Part shown: positions 1 to 8,065 of the stretch, piece by piece | How positions within the stretch are numbered: the stretch's first letter is position 1 | Layout of the letters: each line of letters begins with the position of its first letter | From: Hymenobacter setariae | Lineage (GTDB): Bacteria > Bacteroidota > Bacteroidia > Cytophagales > Hymenobacteraceae | Assembly: GCF_007713685.1 (NCBI RefSeq) | Contig: NZ_VMRJ01000001.1 | Location: 310,001 to 374,000, forward strand | DNA length: 64,000 bases | Reading direction: 5' to 3' | Notes under the pieces: generated by a model | Database searches by the model: none | Seen by the model: the letters and a program-made list of their open reading frames with translations, nothing else | What the model was told of the DNA's origin: nothing | Program-made: the position numbers and the translations under genes

Positions 1-1
1 C

Positions 2-1519
2 CAAGCCGAGCTCAACAAAGCCCTGCAGGACTTCCGCGAAGGCCGCGCTCGCGATGCTAAAGCCGAAGACCAAAGCCGCGCCCAGAACCTGGCCCGCAAG
101 CAAGAATTGCTCGGCCAGCTGCGCCAATTGGTAGAAAGCGCCGAGACGAAAGACAGCTCGCAAAAGCTGAAGCAGCTGCAAGCCGACTGGAAGGCTACCG
201 GCCCGGTGCCCCAGACCGATAGCCAGGAAACCTGGAACACCTATCACGGCCTGCTCGACCGCTACTATGCCAACCAAGGCCGCTTCTATGAGCTGAAGGA
301 ACTAGACCGCCGCCGCAACCAAGAGGCCAAGGAAGCCCTTATTGCCCGCGCGGAGGCTCTAAAAGATGCTCCTGGCATCAACAAGGCCCTAGATGAGCTG
401 AAGAAGCTACACGATGAGTGGAAACACATTGGGCCGGTACCCGGCGAGCAGCGCGAGCCCCTGTGGCAGCGCTTCCTAGCTGCCTCCGAGGCTATTCACC
501 TGCGCCGCAAGGAATTTGTAGATGTGCGCTCGGCACAGGAAAAAGAAAACCTGACCGTGAAGCAGGCCCTACTGGCCCGCGTGTTACCCTTCGCCGACTT
601 CGCCACCGAGCGGGTAAACGAGTGGCGTTCGCGCACCGATGAACTGCAGGAGATTAAGAAAGAATGGGAAGCAGCTGGCCCAGTGCCCCGCGCCCAAGCC
701 GACCAGCTCAATAAGCAGTACTGGAATGCCTATAAAGCATTCTTCAACCACAAAAATGAATTCTTTAAGAGCCTCGACTCAGAAAAGAATACCAACCTGC
801 AAGCCAAGTATGCGCTTATCGAGCAGGCCGAGGCAGCGCAGCAAAATCCCGACTTCGAGGAGGCGCGCAGCGTGATTGTGCGGGTGCAGAAGGAGTGGAA
901 AGATATTGGCCGGGTGCCCGAAAAACAGGCCGACAAAATCTGGAAGCGCTTCCGGGCCGCCTGCGACGGCGTGTTTGACCGCCCCAAGCAGGAGACGCGC
1001 CAGCGCGAGGAGCGTCAATCGGCAGCTAGTGCCGAGCAGGTTACTCGTTTGGATAAGATTGCGCAGCAAGTAGCGGCCCTATCGCCCTCCGAGCCAGGTA
1101 CCCTAGAAGGCTTCCGGGCCCTAGCAGCCGACTGGCAAACGCTTGACGCTACCGGCGACCATCCCGGTGCAGGCACTTCTGACCGTGGTGAAGAGCAGTT
1201 TCTTACGCTTATGGGCAAGTACTTGGACCAAACGGCTGGTATCACGCCAACCGACCGCGAGGATTTGCTTTTCCAATTGGAAATAGCTCGTTTAAAGGCG
1301 CGTCCTCAAGCTCAGCAGGCCTTCACGCGTAAGGAAACCAGCTTGCGCCGCGAAATCCAAGAATTGGAAAATGATGTAGCAACCCTGCAAACCAACCTGG
1401 ACTTCTTCGGCCGCTCTAAAAATGCTGACCAGTTGCGCCAGGAGTACCAGGGACGCATGAGCGAAACCAATGCCCGCGTTGCTAAGCTTAAAAAGCAACT
1501 CAAGCAACTGCGTAGCTAG
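2..1519 (+). CDS. DUF349 domain repeat protein (5' end outside window)
   Basis: The reading frame is open from the first bases, so the start lies upstream; a TTG at 107 is internal. The visible 505 residues contain at least four copies of the DUF349 signature, with cores such as WKATGPVP, WKHIGPVPGE, WEAAGPVPR and WKDIGRVPEK, each followed by a basic and aromatic helix (for example IWKRFRAACD). The C-terminus is a charged coiled coil ending in KKQLKQL. The family is all-helical and common in Bacteroidota; its function is not settled. No signal peptide can be judged because the N-terminus is missing. A strong hairpin terminator follows 14 bases after the stop. Confidence 0.9.
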   Translation, partial: QAELNKALQDFREGRARDAKAEDQSRAQNLARKQELLGQLRQLVESAETKDSSQKLKQLQADWKATGPVPQTDSQETWNTYHGLLDRYYANQGRFYELKELDRRRNQEAKEALIARAEALKDAPGINKALDELKKLHDEWKHIGPVPGEQREPLWQRFLAASEAIHLRRKEFVDVRSAQEKENLTVKQALLARVLPFADFATERVNEWRSRTDELQEIKKEWEAAGPVPRAQADQLNKQYWNAYKAFFNHKNEFFKSLDSEKNTNLQAKYALIEQAEAAQQNPDFEEARSVIVRVQKEWKDIGRVPEKQADKIWKRFRAACDGVFDRPKQETRQREERQSAASAEQVTRLDKIAQQVAALSPSEPGTLEGFRALAADWQTLDATGDHPGAGTSDRGEEQFLTLMGKYLDQTAGITPTDREDLLFQLEIARLKARPQAQQAFTRKETSLRREIQELENDVATLQTNLDFFGRSKNADQLRQEYQGRMSETNARVAKLKKQLKQLRS

Positions 1520-1533
1520 TAGCTCAGTCTCAA

Positions 1534-1586
1534 CCACTAAAAAAGCGAGTGCCCGAGGGCACTCGCTTTTTTAGTGGTTTTTTTTT
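1534..1586 (+). terminator. Rho-independent terminator after DUF349 gene
   Basis: Perfect 20-bp stem (1534-1553 with 1558-1577), loop CGAG, then nine T residues. The run of A at the stem base could make it work on both strands. Confidence 0.92.
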
Positions 1587-1615
1587 GGCACCAAGGTCTG
1601 GCGTGCTTACTTTTG
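1585..1615 (+). promoter_or_regulatory. Bacteroidota-type promoter of tRNA-Thr
   Basis: TTG at 1585-1587 is followed after exactly 20 bases by TACTTTTG at 1608-1615, which fits the Bacteroidota -33/-7 consensus TTG and TAnnTTTG. Transcription would begin a few bases before the mature tRNA start at 1628. Confidence 0.75.
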
Positions 1616-1627
1616 CACCACGATTAA

Positions 1628-1700
1628 GCCTCCATAGCTCAGTTGGTAGAGCTTCTGACTTGTAATCAGAGGGTCGTTGGTTCGAGTCCGACTGGGGGCT
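1628..1700 (+). tRNA. tRNA-Thr (anticodon TGT)
   Basis: A 73-base cloverleaf: acceptor GCCTCCA (1628-1634) pairs with TGGGGGC (1693-1699) with one G-U pair; the D-arm contains AGCTCAGTTGGTAGAGC; the anticodon stem TCTGA/TCAGA encloses loop CTTGTAA with anticodon TGT at 1661-1663; the T-loop has GGTTCGAGTCC. The discriminator is T1700 and CCA is not encoded. It reads ACA threonine codons. Confidence 0.97.
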
Positions 1701-1710
1701 CTTAATTGGC

Positions 1711-1751
1711 AAAGGCCGTTGTGAATTCAATATTCACAACGGCCTTTTTGT
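1711..1751 (+). terminator. Terminator after tRNA-Thr
   Basis: Perfect 16-bp stem: 1711-1726 pairs with 1732-1747, loop of five bases, with T-rich 3' side. It ends the tRNA transcript. Confidence 0.88.
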
Positions 1752-2720
1752 TGGTGTGCCGTTTAGTGTGCCCAAATAGTGTGAGCTGTCGCTCATAGCG
1801 CTCAGCCGGGCCCGCCGCCATAGTGCTGTGCTTATCTAGCCTAACCATTGAACCTATCACGGTTTGCTCAGCGATTGCGTTCTTATGGCAGCATTCTTTT
1901 TGCTTTGACTAACGTCATTGAATGAAATCCGAACATACATCGGCTTCACTGGCGGCTATGGCGGCTACGCTAGCTTAGTGCTCGGCACCAGTGCCATCGA
2001 AAGAAGAGGCGCCGTGCCGGTGCGGCGCGTGGTGATTAAGTGCAAGCGGCCGCACCACGTCAGTAACGCCTGAGCAGTGGAGGAAGTGGTTTAAGAAGTA
2101 GCCATGCTGATACAGCCAGACGAAGAGCAACGCATTGCCTTAGAGCCGAGCCACTGAAAATTGGGCTTTATTAGAATGGTTAGTTGATGAGGGGCGTGGC
2201 ACAGGTACCAGCCCAAGTGACTGATTACGACGCGCTAGGCGATGCACTGCCAAGGCCTGGCCAACATCCGGAACGAATCTAATCGAGTTGCAAACTCACT
2301 AGCCTCGACAAATGCGACGCCCAAATCAATACTTAGCATGCAGCTTATCGGGTTCCTAAACCAACTCGAAAAGGCCGGCATCCTAGGGCAGTTCTACCAG
2401 GCTGATATTGTGAACCTGAGAACCTACCGCACCGCGACAATTTACTGCATTATAGGGCGCTGCTAGCTAAGCCCAACTATGCCGAGAATACAGCGCGTAT
2501 AATAAAAATAACAGCTGAACAATGCGGTGTAGCAAGAAGCACAGTATATGCAGCTATCCGAGAAATGGAGCAAATAGTGTAGCGGCACGTATTAATATCT
2601 CTCATCTTAAGCCTGTATCTTCAAGCTATAGAATCTGCTTATTCCTATTATCCTAGATAAAAACCATTATAATTAGCATTTATCTAATAGTACTTTATTT
2701 CTGAACTGATAAAATTCTTT
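1752..2720. other. Gene-poor stretch downstream of tRNA-Thr
   Basis: No intact gene. Only short frames broken by stops, such as an open 50-codon segment ending near 2073. GC content falls toward 2700. The one segment with protein-like character is the broken helix-turn-helix gene described separately. The position right after a tRNA would suit a decayed integrated element, but I see no second copy of the tRNA 3' end within the window. Confidence 0.6.
2242..2582 (+). pseudogene. Frameshifted small helix-turn-helix protein remnant
   Basis: The first half reads in one frame from 2242 (core LIGFLNQLEKAGILGQF), and the second half in another frame to a stop at 2582 (core ITAEQCGVARSTVYAAIREM). 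The second part has the spacing of a helix-turn-helix: a short helix, a turn and a recognition helix RSTVYAAI. Joining the halves needs a frameshift near 2405-2440. I infer a decayed regulator or excision-type protein. The similarity is by eye only and the gene family is not recognised. Confidence 0.35.
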
Positions 2721-3419
2721 ATGAAATCTTTGAGGATAGCGGTAGTGGGCGGCTGTCATGTAGCTGGCTATGGGGTTAATCCGGAACAATCCTTTCCTAC
2801 GCTGCTTGCAAAACTGCTAGATGGTGAGGTAGTAGGACAAACTGCCCATGCACGTTTCGTAGACCTACCCCAACATTTGAAACCCTTGTTGACTCAGCAC
2901 CCCTCCCATGTGGTCATACAAATCGGTAATCATGAATTCTCCGCAAGCTGGTACCGTTTGTTACGACAGCTGAAGCTAAAGAGATGGGCAAAGAACCCAC
3001 CGGAAAAGGAGTCGTCGGAGACCTTAGACCATTGTAGGGTTATGTCGTTGGCGATGTATAGTCAAATGGCAGTTATGAGTTTGCTCATGACTGCTATTTG
3101 GTTGTTTTCGGCGCCACACCGCCGTAGTTTTCAAACCCTTGAGCGCTGCATGCGGCAGTACCCTGCCACCGCATTTATCTTCCTGTCGCCTTTCCCCGAC
3201 CTCAATCCTGGCGATAATATTTTACGCCGGTTTGGTGGCTGGTTGCTCCACCACCGCTTATCGAGCCGGCCCAATCTTTATTGGGTGGACTCCCATCAAT
3301 TATTGCGAACTGACTCTCAGTTGTATGTTGACGCCTCTCACTTAAATCCGCAAGGTCATCGTGCTTTGTCCTATGGCTTGGCCGCTTGCGTTCTTCGTAA
3401 TACTGTTCTTGCCATGTAG
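2721..3419 (+). CDS. SGNH/GDSL hydrolase-like protein with Cys at the nucleophile position
   Basis: 232 residues. Three blocks resemble the SGNH fold: block I near residues 6-18 (RIAVVGGCHVAGYG), where the usual GDS is GGC so Cys12 replaces the catalytic Ser; a GNHE block at 69-72 in place of GxND; and DASH at 204-207, which matches the DxxH pair of block V. No clear signal peptide is present, and a hydrophobic stretch lies near 115-130. The natural substrate cannot be told; family members act on esters, lipids or glycan acyl groups. Composition is more AT-rich than the core genes, and both neighbours are decayed, which suggests transfer. Family assignment is moderate; activity is uncertain. 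Confidence 0.6.
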   Translation: MKSLRIAVVGGCHVAGYGVNPEQSFPTLLAKLLDGEVVGQTAHARFVDLPQHLKPLLTQHPSHVVIQIGNHEFSASWYRLLRQLKLKRWAKNPPEKESSETLDHCRVMSLAMYSQMAVMSLLMTAIWLFSAPHRRSFQTLERCMRQYPATAFIFLSPFPDLNPGDNILRRFGGWLLHHRLSSRPNLYWVDSHQLLRTDSQLYVDASHLNPQGHRALSYGLAACVLRNTVLAM

Positions 3420-3551
3420 TTTCTTACAAGAGCAGCCTACACTAATCGAATCAGTTCAACTGTCGTGCTTGGCGTATTTTTCCCTGCCATCTGCTTCGTT
3501 GACGAAAAATCACGTCTGCTCATCCTAAGCTACACGCGCTGCAACTGGCAA

Positions 3552-3710
3552 CTTAATGCTAGTAGTACCGCGAAGGGGCTAGGGTACTCGGCAGGAAGCA
3601 AGCTGGATTGCATTCTGCAAGGCACGGCAGCGCCCAACTATGCGACTATGACCGATATGCTAGCGAAGTAGCCAGATGTATCGACCGACTGGCTGATGAT
3701 GGGCCAATAA
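3552..3710 (+). pseudogene. Relic of an XRE/S24-type repressor N-terminus
   Basis: The translated segment starting LNASSTAKGLGYSAGSKLD aligns by eye with the intact repressor at 8066 (LNANSLTTKLGYSTNSKMY), and continues ILQGTAAPNYATMTDMLAK versus ILSGTEPSFPTLVDML. After a TAG at 3669-3671 the same frame goes on with PDVSTDWLMMGQ, matching PEVSPGWLVLGEG. A stop inside the domain and loss of the peptidase domain mark it as dead. Confidence 0.7.
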
Positions 3711-4234
3711 TGTAGATAATGCTCCCCGACGCTTAGGCTTTGGCAGGAAGTATGCGGCGATAAACCAGATTCATATCAGCCTTTTCTCCTGCTGAGCCTA
3801 TTAGTGTACCCACTGACTCATGTCAGGGTAGTAGCGACATTATCTTATGCTGCCTAAGAAGCAAAACTGTATACAAGCTGACGCCTACCCTCCACACCAT
3901 CGCTAGGCATGGCCGAAACTTGACCTAGGAACCGGCTTGGGCAGAGCCACAGTACCAAAAAGCCCCACCCGAACCGGGCGGGGTTTTTAGCTTCACAAGA
4001 AACAACCCCTAGGGGTCCCCTTATCTGTACCGTGCGAGGATGTCAAACATTACAGCCTCACTAAAAAATAGTGGCCGGCTCCTCTCCCACCGCGCCTACT
4101 TCATATTGGGTACTGAGCACAAAATGCTAGTTGCGTAGTCACAGCGCGGTTAATAAAGTCAAGGCAGTAGATTTCTACGCCTGCTAGTGCACACCTTTAC
4201 ATTGCGTTTCGGCTTACCCTAGCAGCTCTAAAGT
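3711..4234. other. Noncoding stretch between the repressor relic and the GNAT gene
   Basis: No credible gene on either strand. It holds a terminator-like hairpin near 3957-3988 and two CCTAGG palindromes near 3926 and 3996. Otherwise I see nothing. Confidence 0.6.
3957..3988 (+). terminator. Terminator-like hairpin
   Basis: Stem AGCCCCACCCG/CGGGCGGGGT with one A-C mismatch and a 3-base loop, then five T residues. There is no intact gene just upstream, so it may be left from a lost gene. Confidence 0.55.
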
Positions 4235-4768
4235 ATGCATTTTACACTTCGTCCCTGGGGTTCTAGCGACCTCTCCAGCTTGGTTAGGCATGCCAACAAC
4301 GCGGCGGTTGCTCGCAATCTAGCTGACATCTTTCCGCACCCTTATACCGAGGCCGATGGCTTGGCGTACATAGAATTTGCCACGAGCCAGGTGCCGGGCT
4401 GCATTTTTGCTATTGAAGTGGCGGGCGAGGCAGTAGGTAGCATTGCGCTGCATCCGCAGACCGATATTCACCGCAAGAATGCGGAACTGGGCTACTGGCT
4501 GGGCCAGTCCTTCTGGGGGCACGGCATCTGCACACGGGCCGTGCGCGAGGTTGTAGCCTATAGCTTTCACACTTTCGACCTTGCGCGCATTTTTGCGCGG
4601 CCCTTCGGGACAAACCGCGCTTCGCAGCGGGTACTGGAAAAAGCGGGCTTCTTGCTGGAAGCACAGTTTTCCCAGACGCTGTTTAAGAATGGCGAGTTTA
4701 TAGATGAGTGGGTGTATGGGGTGCGGCGCGAGACTATTGGCCCTGGGCACACCATAGCCGGGAGCTAA
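4235..4768 (+). CDS. GNAT family N-acetyltransferase (RimJ/RimL-like)
   Basis: 177 residues with the GNAT layout: N-terminal LRPW strand, a central beta strand ending near EVAGEAVGSIAL, ELGYWLGQSFWGHGICTRAV (about residues 86-105) as the acetyl-CoA pyrophosphate loop, and NRASQRVLEKAGF near 128-140, typical of RimJ/RimL-type enzymes. Such enzymes acetylate protein N-termini or small amines; the substrate here is unknown. It is cytoplasmic, with no signal peptide. It converges on the GAF gene, and the two stop codons overlap by four bases. Confidence 0.88.
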   Translation: MHFTLRPWGSSDLSSLVRHANNAAVARNLADIFPHPYTEADGLAYIEFATSQVPGCIFAIEVAGEAVGSIALHPQTDIHRKNAELGYWLGQSFWGHGICTRAVREVVAYSFHTFDLARIFARPFGTNRASQRVLEKAGFLLEAQFSQTLFKNGEFIDEWVYGVRRETIGPGHTIAGS

Positions 4769-5484
4769 GTGGCTAGGGCTAGCGCCTCAGCTACTTGCTG
4801 CCGAAGCACTTGCGTAACCAGATTTATTTCCTCCTCGCGCGATTGCTGGTACTGCAAGGCGGCCGGAGTAGTCGGCGAATCTTCCCAACGGGCCAATTCG
4901 GCCAACGTGTCGAGGCGCGTCAGGGATAAGTCAAGGCGCTCGTAGAGCTTAACCCAGGTGGCGCTGGCGTGCTGAGGGCGCTGGTGCAGCGCCAGCCGCA
5001 GCTTCAACATTTGGGTTACAATCTGGGCTAAGTCCTGCAAACGCGTTTGCTCCGTAATGTCTAGCTGCCGAGGCTTGCGGTCAATGATGCACAGGGCCCC
5101 GATATTGTGTCCTTGCTCATCGCGCAAAGGGTGGCCAGCGTAAAAACGCAGTTGTAGTGCCTCGGCTACACCGGGCTTAGTGAGCTGACAAGGGGCAGTC
5201 TGTAAGTCATTATAGATGGTAGTATCTTCATTTAGAATGGCTACTGAGCAGATACTCTCGTCACGGGCTATGCGTTCGGCACCTCCTAGGCCAAAATTTG
5301 CCTTAAACCACACACTGCCTTCATCCACGAGCGATACTAGGGCAATGGGCACACTGAATAGCTTGGCCGTGAGGCGCACCACTTCGTCGAAAACAGCGTC
5401 GGGAGCGGTACCTAGCACGCGATAAGGCGCCAAGGCAGCTAAGCGTTCATGGTCATTAGGTGGAACAAGAGTAGCTATTGACAT
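4765..5484 (-). CDS. GAF domain protein
   Basis: 239 residues from the ATG at 5484 (MSIATLVPPN). A longer frame to 5517 is rejected because a promoter -7 box covers that start. The GAF domain spans about residues 25-165: FDEVVRLTAKLFSVPIALVS, DEGSVWFKANFGL, ESICSVAI, LRFYAGHPL and GALCIIDRKPRQL are the usual landmarks. The C-terminal 70 residues are helical. No kinase, GGDEF or other output domain is attached, so it may be a stand-alone sensor or signalling partner. The ligand is unknown. Confidence 0.85.
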   Translation of the reverse strand: MSIATLVPPNDHERLAALAPYRVLGTAPDAVFDEVVRLTAKLFSVPIALVSLVDEGSVWFKANFGLGGAERIARDESICSVAILNEDTTIYNDLQTAPCQLTKPGVAEALQLRFYAGHPLRDEQGHNIGALCIIDRKPRQLDITEQTRLQDLAQIVTQMLKLRLALHQRPQHASATWVKLYERLDLSLTRLDTLAELARWEDSPTTPAALQYQQSREEEINLVTQVLRQQVAEALALAT

Positions 5485-5514
5485 AATGAAAGAGATAGAA
5501 GACAGAATAATAAA

Positions 5515-5545
5515 CAAATTTAGTGCTTAGCTTATAAATCTTCAA
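5515..5545 (-). promoter_or_regulatory. Bacteroidota-type promoter of the GAF gene
   Basis: On the minus strand TTG (complement of 5543-5545), then exactly 20 bases, then TAAATTTG (complement of 5515-5522). The expected start site lies about 25 bases before the ATG at 5484. Confidence 0.72.
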
Positions 5546-5604
5546 GGCCGCCTATTGGGTCTCACCCTATCGGCACATATAGTAAGCACCATTGTTAGCT
5601 GCGC

Positions 5605-6792
5605 TTAGGTAGCCCAGCCTATAGCTTGCAGACTGTAGCCTAGCGCAGCCCCGCCTAGCACCAGCCAAGCCGAATTGAGGCGGTAACGCAGCAACAGGAA
5701 GGTACTGCCTGCGGCCAGCAGCACAGTTGGCACATCTAGCAGGGCTGTGCGGGCCAACGCAAACGATACGGCCGCCATCAGCGCCCAGGAGGCTGCATTT
5801 AGCCCATCTAGGAAGGCCCCAGCCAGTGGCGACTGCCGCAACTGTGCTACTAGCCTAGTGCTGAGCCCCACAAAAACAAAGGCCGGCAGAAAAATACCTA
5901 CTGTAGCCACCAGCGCTCCGCGCCAGCCTAGCAGCACGTAGCCCACAAACGTGGCCGTTGTAAATACCGGCCCCGGCGTCACTTGCCCCACCACCACGGC
6001 GTCGAGCAGTTGCCCCTGAGTAAGCCAGTGAAAGCGCTGTACTAGGTCAGCATCGAGGAAGGCTAGTAGCACGTAGCCGCTGCCGTAGAGCACCGAACCA
6101 ATTTTGACAAAAGCCAACCCGAGTGGCAGCAGCCCCAGCGGCTTGGCAATTCCGGCAGCGGGAGCGCCGCCTGGCCCTAGGCCCAGCAACAGTGGGAGCA
6201 GCGCCAGCGCGGCCACCGCTCCAACTAATTTGAGTAGGGCCGGCGACACAGTTTTGCGAGGTAACGTTGGCCAGCTTAGCCCACCAGTTAGCAGGCCAGC
6301 CGCCAAAAGCAGCAACAACTCATTTACGCCCAGCAGCCCTAGCACAAGGGCCACTCCGGCCACTAAGCGCAAATGCCAGGTTTTGAGCGCTGACTTGCCT
6401 AGGCTCCAGAGAGCTTGCGCCACCACGGCCACTATCATAGGCTTCACGCCATAGAGCACGCCTGCTAGGGCCGGCAACGTGCCAAAGCGCACGTAGGCCC
6501 AAGCAAAGACCATGACGATGAACATGGCTGGCAGAATAAAGCAGGTTCCGGCCACTAGTAGCCCGGCCCAGCCTCGGCGCTCATAGCCGATATGAATGGC
6601 CAACTCCGTAGAGTTGGGGCCGGGAATAAGGTTGGCCGCGCTAAGCAAATCCAGAAATTGCTGCTGCGTAAGCCAGCCGCGGCGGCGTACCACTTCTTCC
6701 TCCATGAGGGCAATATGAGCGGCTGGCCCGCCGAAGGCCGTGGTACCTAGGCGGAGAAACAACCAGGCCAGCTCGGCTAGTGCAGTAGGCAT
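5605..6792 (-). CDS. chrA: Chromate efflux transporter
   Basis: 395 residues, the usual length of two-domain CHR transporters. Each half carries the family pattern: FLRLGTTAFGGPAAHIALM and NLIPGPNSTELAIHIGY in the first, FVKIGSVLYGSGYVLLAF and QVTPGPVFTTATFVGY in the second. About ten membrane segments are visible. The family exports chromate from the cytoplasm; in many bacteria the true substrate is untested. It is a single gene, with no chrB regulator beside it. Confidence 0.92.
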   Translation of the reverse strand: MPTALAELAWLFLRLGTTAFGGPAAHIALMEEEVVRRRGWLTQQQFLDLLSAANLIPGPNSTELAIHIGYERRGWAGLLVAGTCFILPAMFIVMVFAWAYVRFGTLPALAGVLYGVKPMIVAVVAQALWSLGKSALKTWHLRLVAGVALVLGLLGVNELLLLLAAGLLTGGLSWPTLPRKTVSPALLKLVGAVAALALLPLLLGLGPGGAPAAGIAKPLGLLPLGLAFVKIGSVLYGSGYVLLAFLDADLVQRFHWLTQGQLLDAVVVGQVTPGPVFTTATFVGYVLLGWRGALVATVGIFLPAFVFVGLSTRLVAQLRQSPLAGAFLDGLNAASWALMAAVSFALARTALLDVPTVLLAAGSTFLLLRYRLNSAWLVLGGAALGYSLQAIGWAT

Positions 6793-7252
6793 TGCGGAAG
6801 ACAGTTCTTAGGTGTAGAAAACATAATAACCCGGAAGGTCAGCAAACAACCTACAAGGTCGGCATGCCCGCACGTTTAGCGGCTTTGATGCTGGCTAGAC
6901 TCATCCATGTTACACTTAACGCTTGCCATCAACAACATAATTGATAGCTTTCATTCAGGCACTATATCACCATGCATACTATAGGAAGCATTAATATTTT
7001 TTACATAAAAAAATATGCAACAAAAACATACATTCATATGTTAATGGTATGTAGCTTGCAGTCGCAAATTGAGTATGACGCTAGACACCACCTGCTATCA
7101 ATGTAGTAATCAGCAAGTAATACAATCTTGATTCTACTCGTACAGAATTGAATACCAATGAATTTCAAGGAAGTTGAGTGACGAAGACCATAATAAAACG
7201 CAACTAGCAAGCCTACTTACATAAGTATTTTCTACCTTTTCCTCCTACTTTT
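6793..7252. other. AT-rich intergenic region
   Basis: About 460 bases with no gene. Low GC and A/T runs around 6990-7025, where an imperfect AT hairpin is visible. A TACCTTTT sequence at 7233-7240 matches seven of eight positions of the -7 element and could serve the small gene at 7253, but no TTG is present at the right distance. Confidence 0.55.
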
Positions 7253-7534
7253 ATGCAGCTCACTGACATGTTATTCAACAGCAGTAAAACAGGGCACTTT
7301 GCCCAAATTCTCACCAGCGGCCTGCTTGGCGACGTACTGGTTAACCAGCTCACCCCGCCCGACCCCGTTGTCATTCAGCAGTGGGGGTCGATGATTATCC
7401 AGTTTTTGGTAGCAGCTGTGACCATCTGGGCCACAATCCGGAAGGCACTGCAAAAGCCAGATGCGGTACTGCCAATGCCCGCTGGCGCAGGAGTGTCGGC
7501 CACACCATCGGCCCCAGAGCCCCTGCCCAAATAG
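7253..7534 (+). CDS. Small single-span membrane protein, function unknown
   Basis: 93 residues. One hydrophobic helix at about residues 45-65 (WGSMIIQFLVAAVTIWATI) is followed by a basic turn RKALQK and a Pro/Ala-rich tail. The layout resembles small phage or secretion-linked membrane proteins, but no family is recognised. It sits between AT-rich spacers in the accessory region, upstream of the S24 repressor. Confidence 0.55.
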   Translation: MQLTDMLFNSSKTGHFAQILTSGLLGDVLVNQLTPPDPVVIQQWGSMIIQFLVAAVTIWATIRKALQKPDAVLPMPAGAGVSATPSAPEPLPK

Positions 7535-7659
7535 ACTCCCAGCTATCAGTACACTTCTTCCCAATAAGGGTTAAACAGCTACCTGAGCAGCCCAGTCGGG
7601 CCACATAATGGCTTTTAAGGCAACCTCTGGCTTACTACCAAGCCCTGATAGCAGGGTGC

Positions 7660-7722
7660 AGCACATGTCTATAAAAAGGGTTTCCACTTATGCGGTGGAA
7701 ACCCTTTTTATAGACATGTGCT
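7660..7722. terminator. 28-bp perfect hairpin, likely bidirectional terminator
   Basis: Arms 7660-7687 and 7695-7722 are perfectly complementary with a 7-base loop. The stem includes AAAAAGGG/CCCTTTTT, so either strand has a short U run on its 3' side. It is longer than most terminators and lies 125 bases after the stop of the small membrane gene. Confidence 0.65.
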
Positions 7723-7993
7723 GTGGCTATTGTATAGACTTGTCAGGTACTAGGCAGACCTTAATGTTAGTGAAAGGTCAGCCGTTTTCGAGTAAGGACT
7801 AGACCTAGGAACAATGACAGACATCCTTTTGAAATTATGTCATCGAACAACAGAGCAGTATGACTGAGCCGAACTGTACCGCTGTAGCTGCTGGGAAATC
7901 CTGTAGAAACTTGCCAGCTTAAGCCTAAAAAACCCCAGTGTCGGTTATATAATTATGGGCAACTGATGCAGAATCATCTATATTTGCTGCAAA

Positions 7994-8028
7994 CTTTACG
8001 TATAAGCCACTCAAAATTATACGTAAAG
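7994..8028 (+). promoter_or_regulatory. Perfect 12-bp inverted repeat, candidate operator of the S24 repressor
   Basis: CTTTACGTATAA at 7994-8005 and TTATACGTAAAG at 8017-8028, separated by 11 bases, end 37 bases before the repressor start codon. Centre-to-centre spacing of about 23 bases would place the half-sites on one face of the helix for a dimer or pair of dimers. S24 repressors usually control their own promoter; the assignment is inference. Confidence 0.6.
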
Positions 8029-8065
8029 CTCACCCTAGAGGCCAGCCAGCATTTCACCGATATAT

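Larger units (their letters stand above)
7535..8065. other. Regulatory spacer before the S24 repressor
   Basis: 530 bases without a credible gene. A 64-codon frame at 7608-7802 runs straight through a perfect palindrome and is rejected. The spacer holds the 28-bp hairpin at 7660-7722 and the inverted repeat at 7994-8028. Confidence 0.6.

Noticed and set aside
1628..1700. Attachment-site repeat of the tRNA-Thr 3' end
   Set aside because: I looked for a second copy of the T-arm and acceptor sequence and saw none in the window.
7608..7802. 64-codon frame in the spacer before the S24 repressor
   Set aside because: It crosses a perfect 28-bp palindrome and has no protein-like character.
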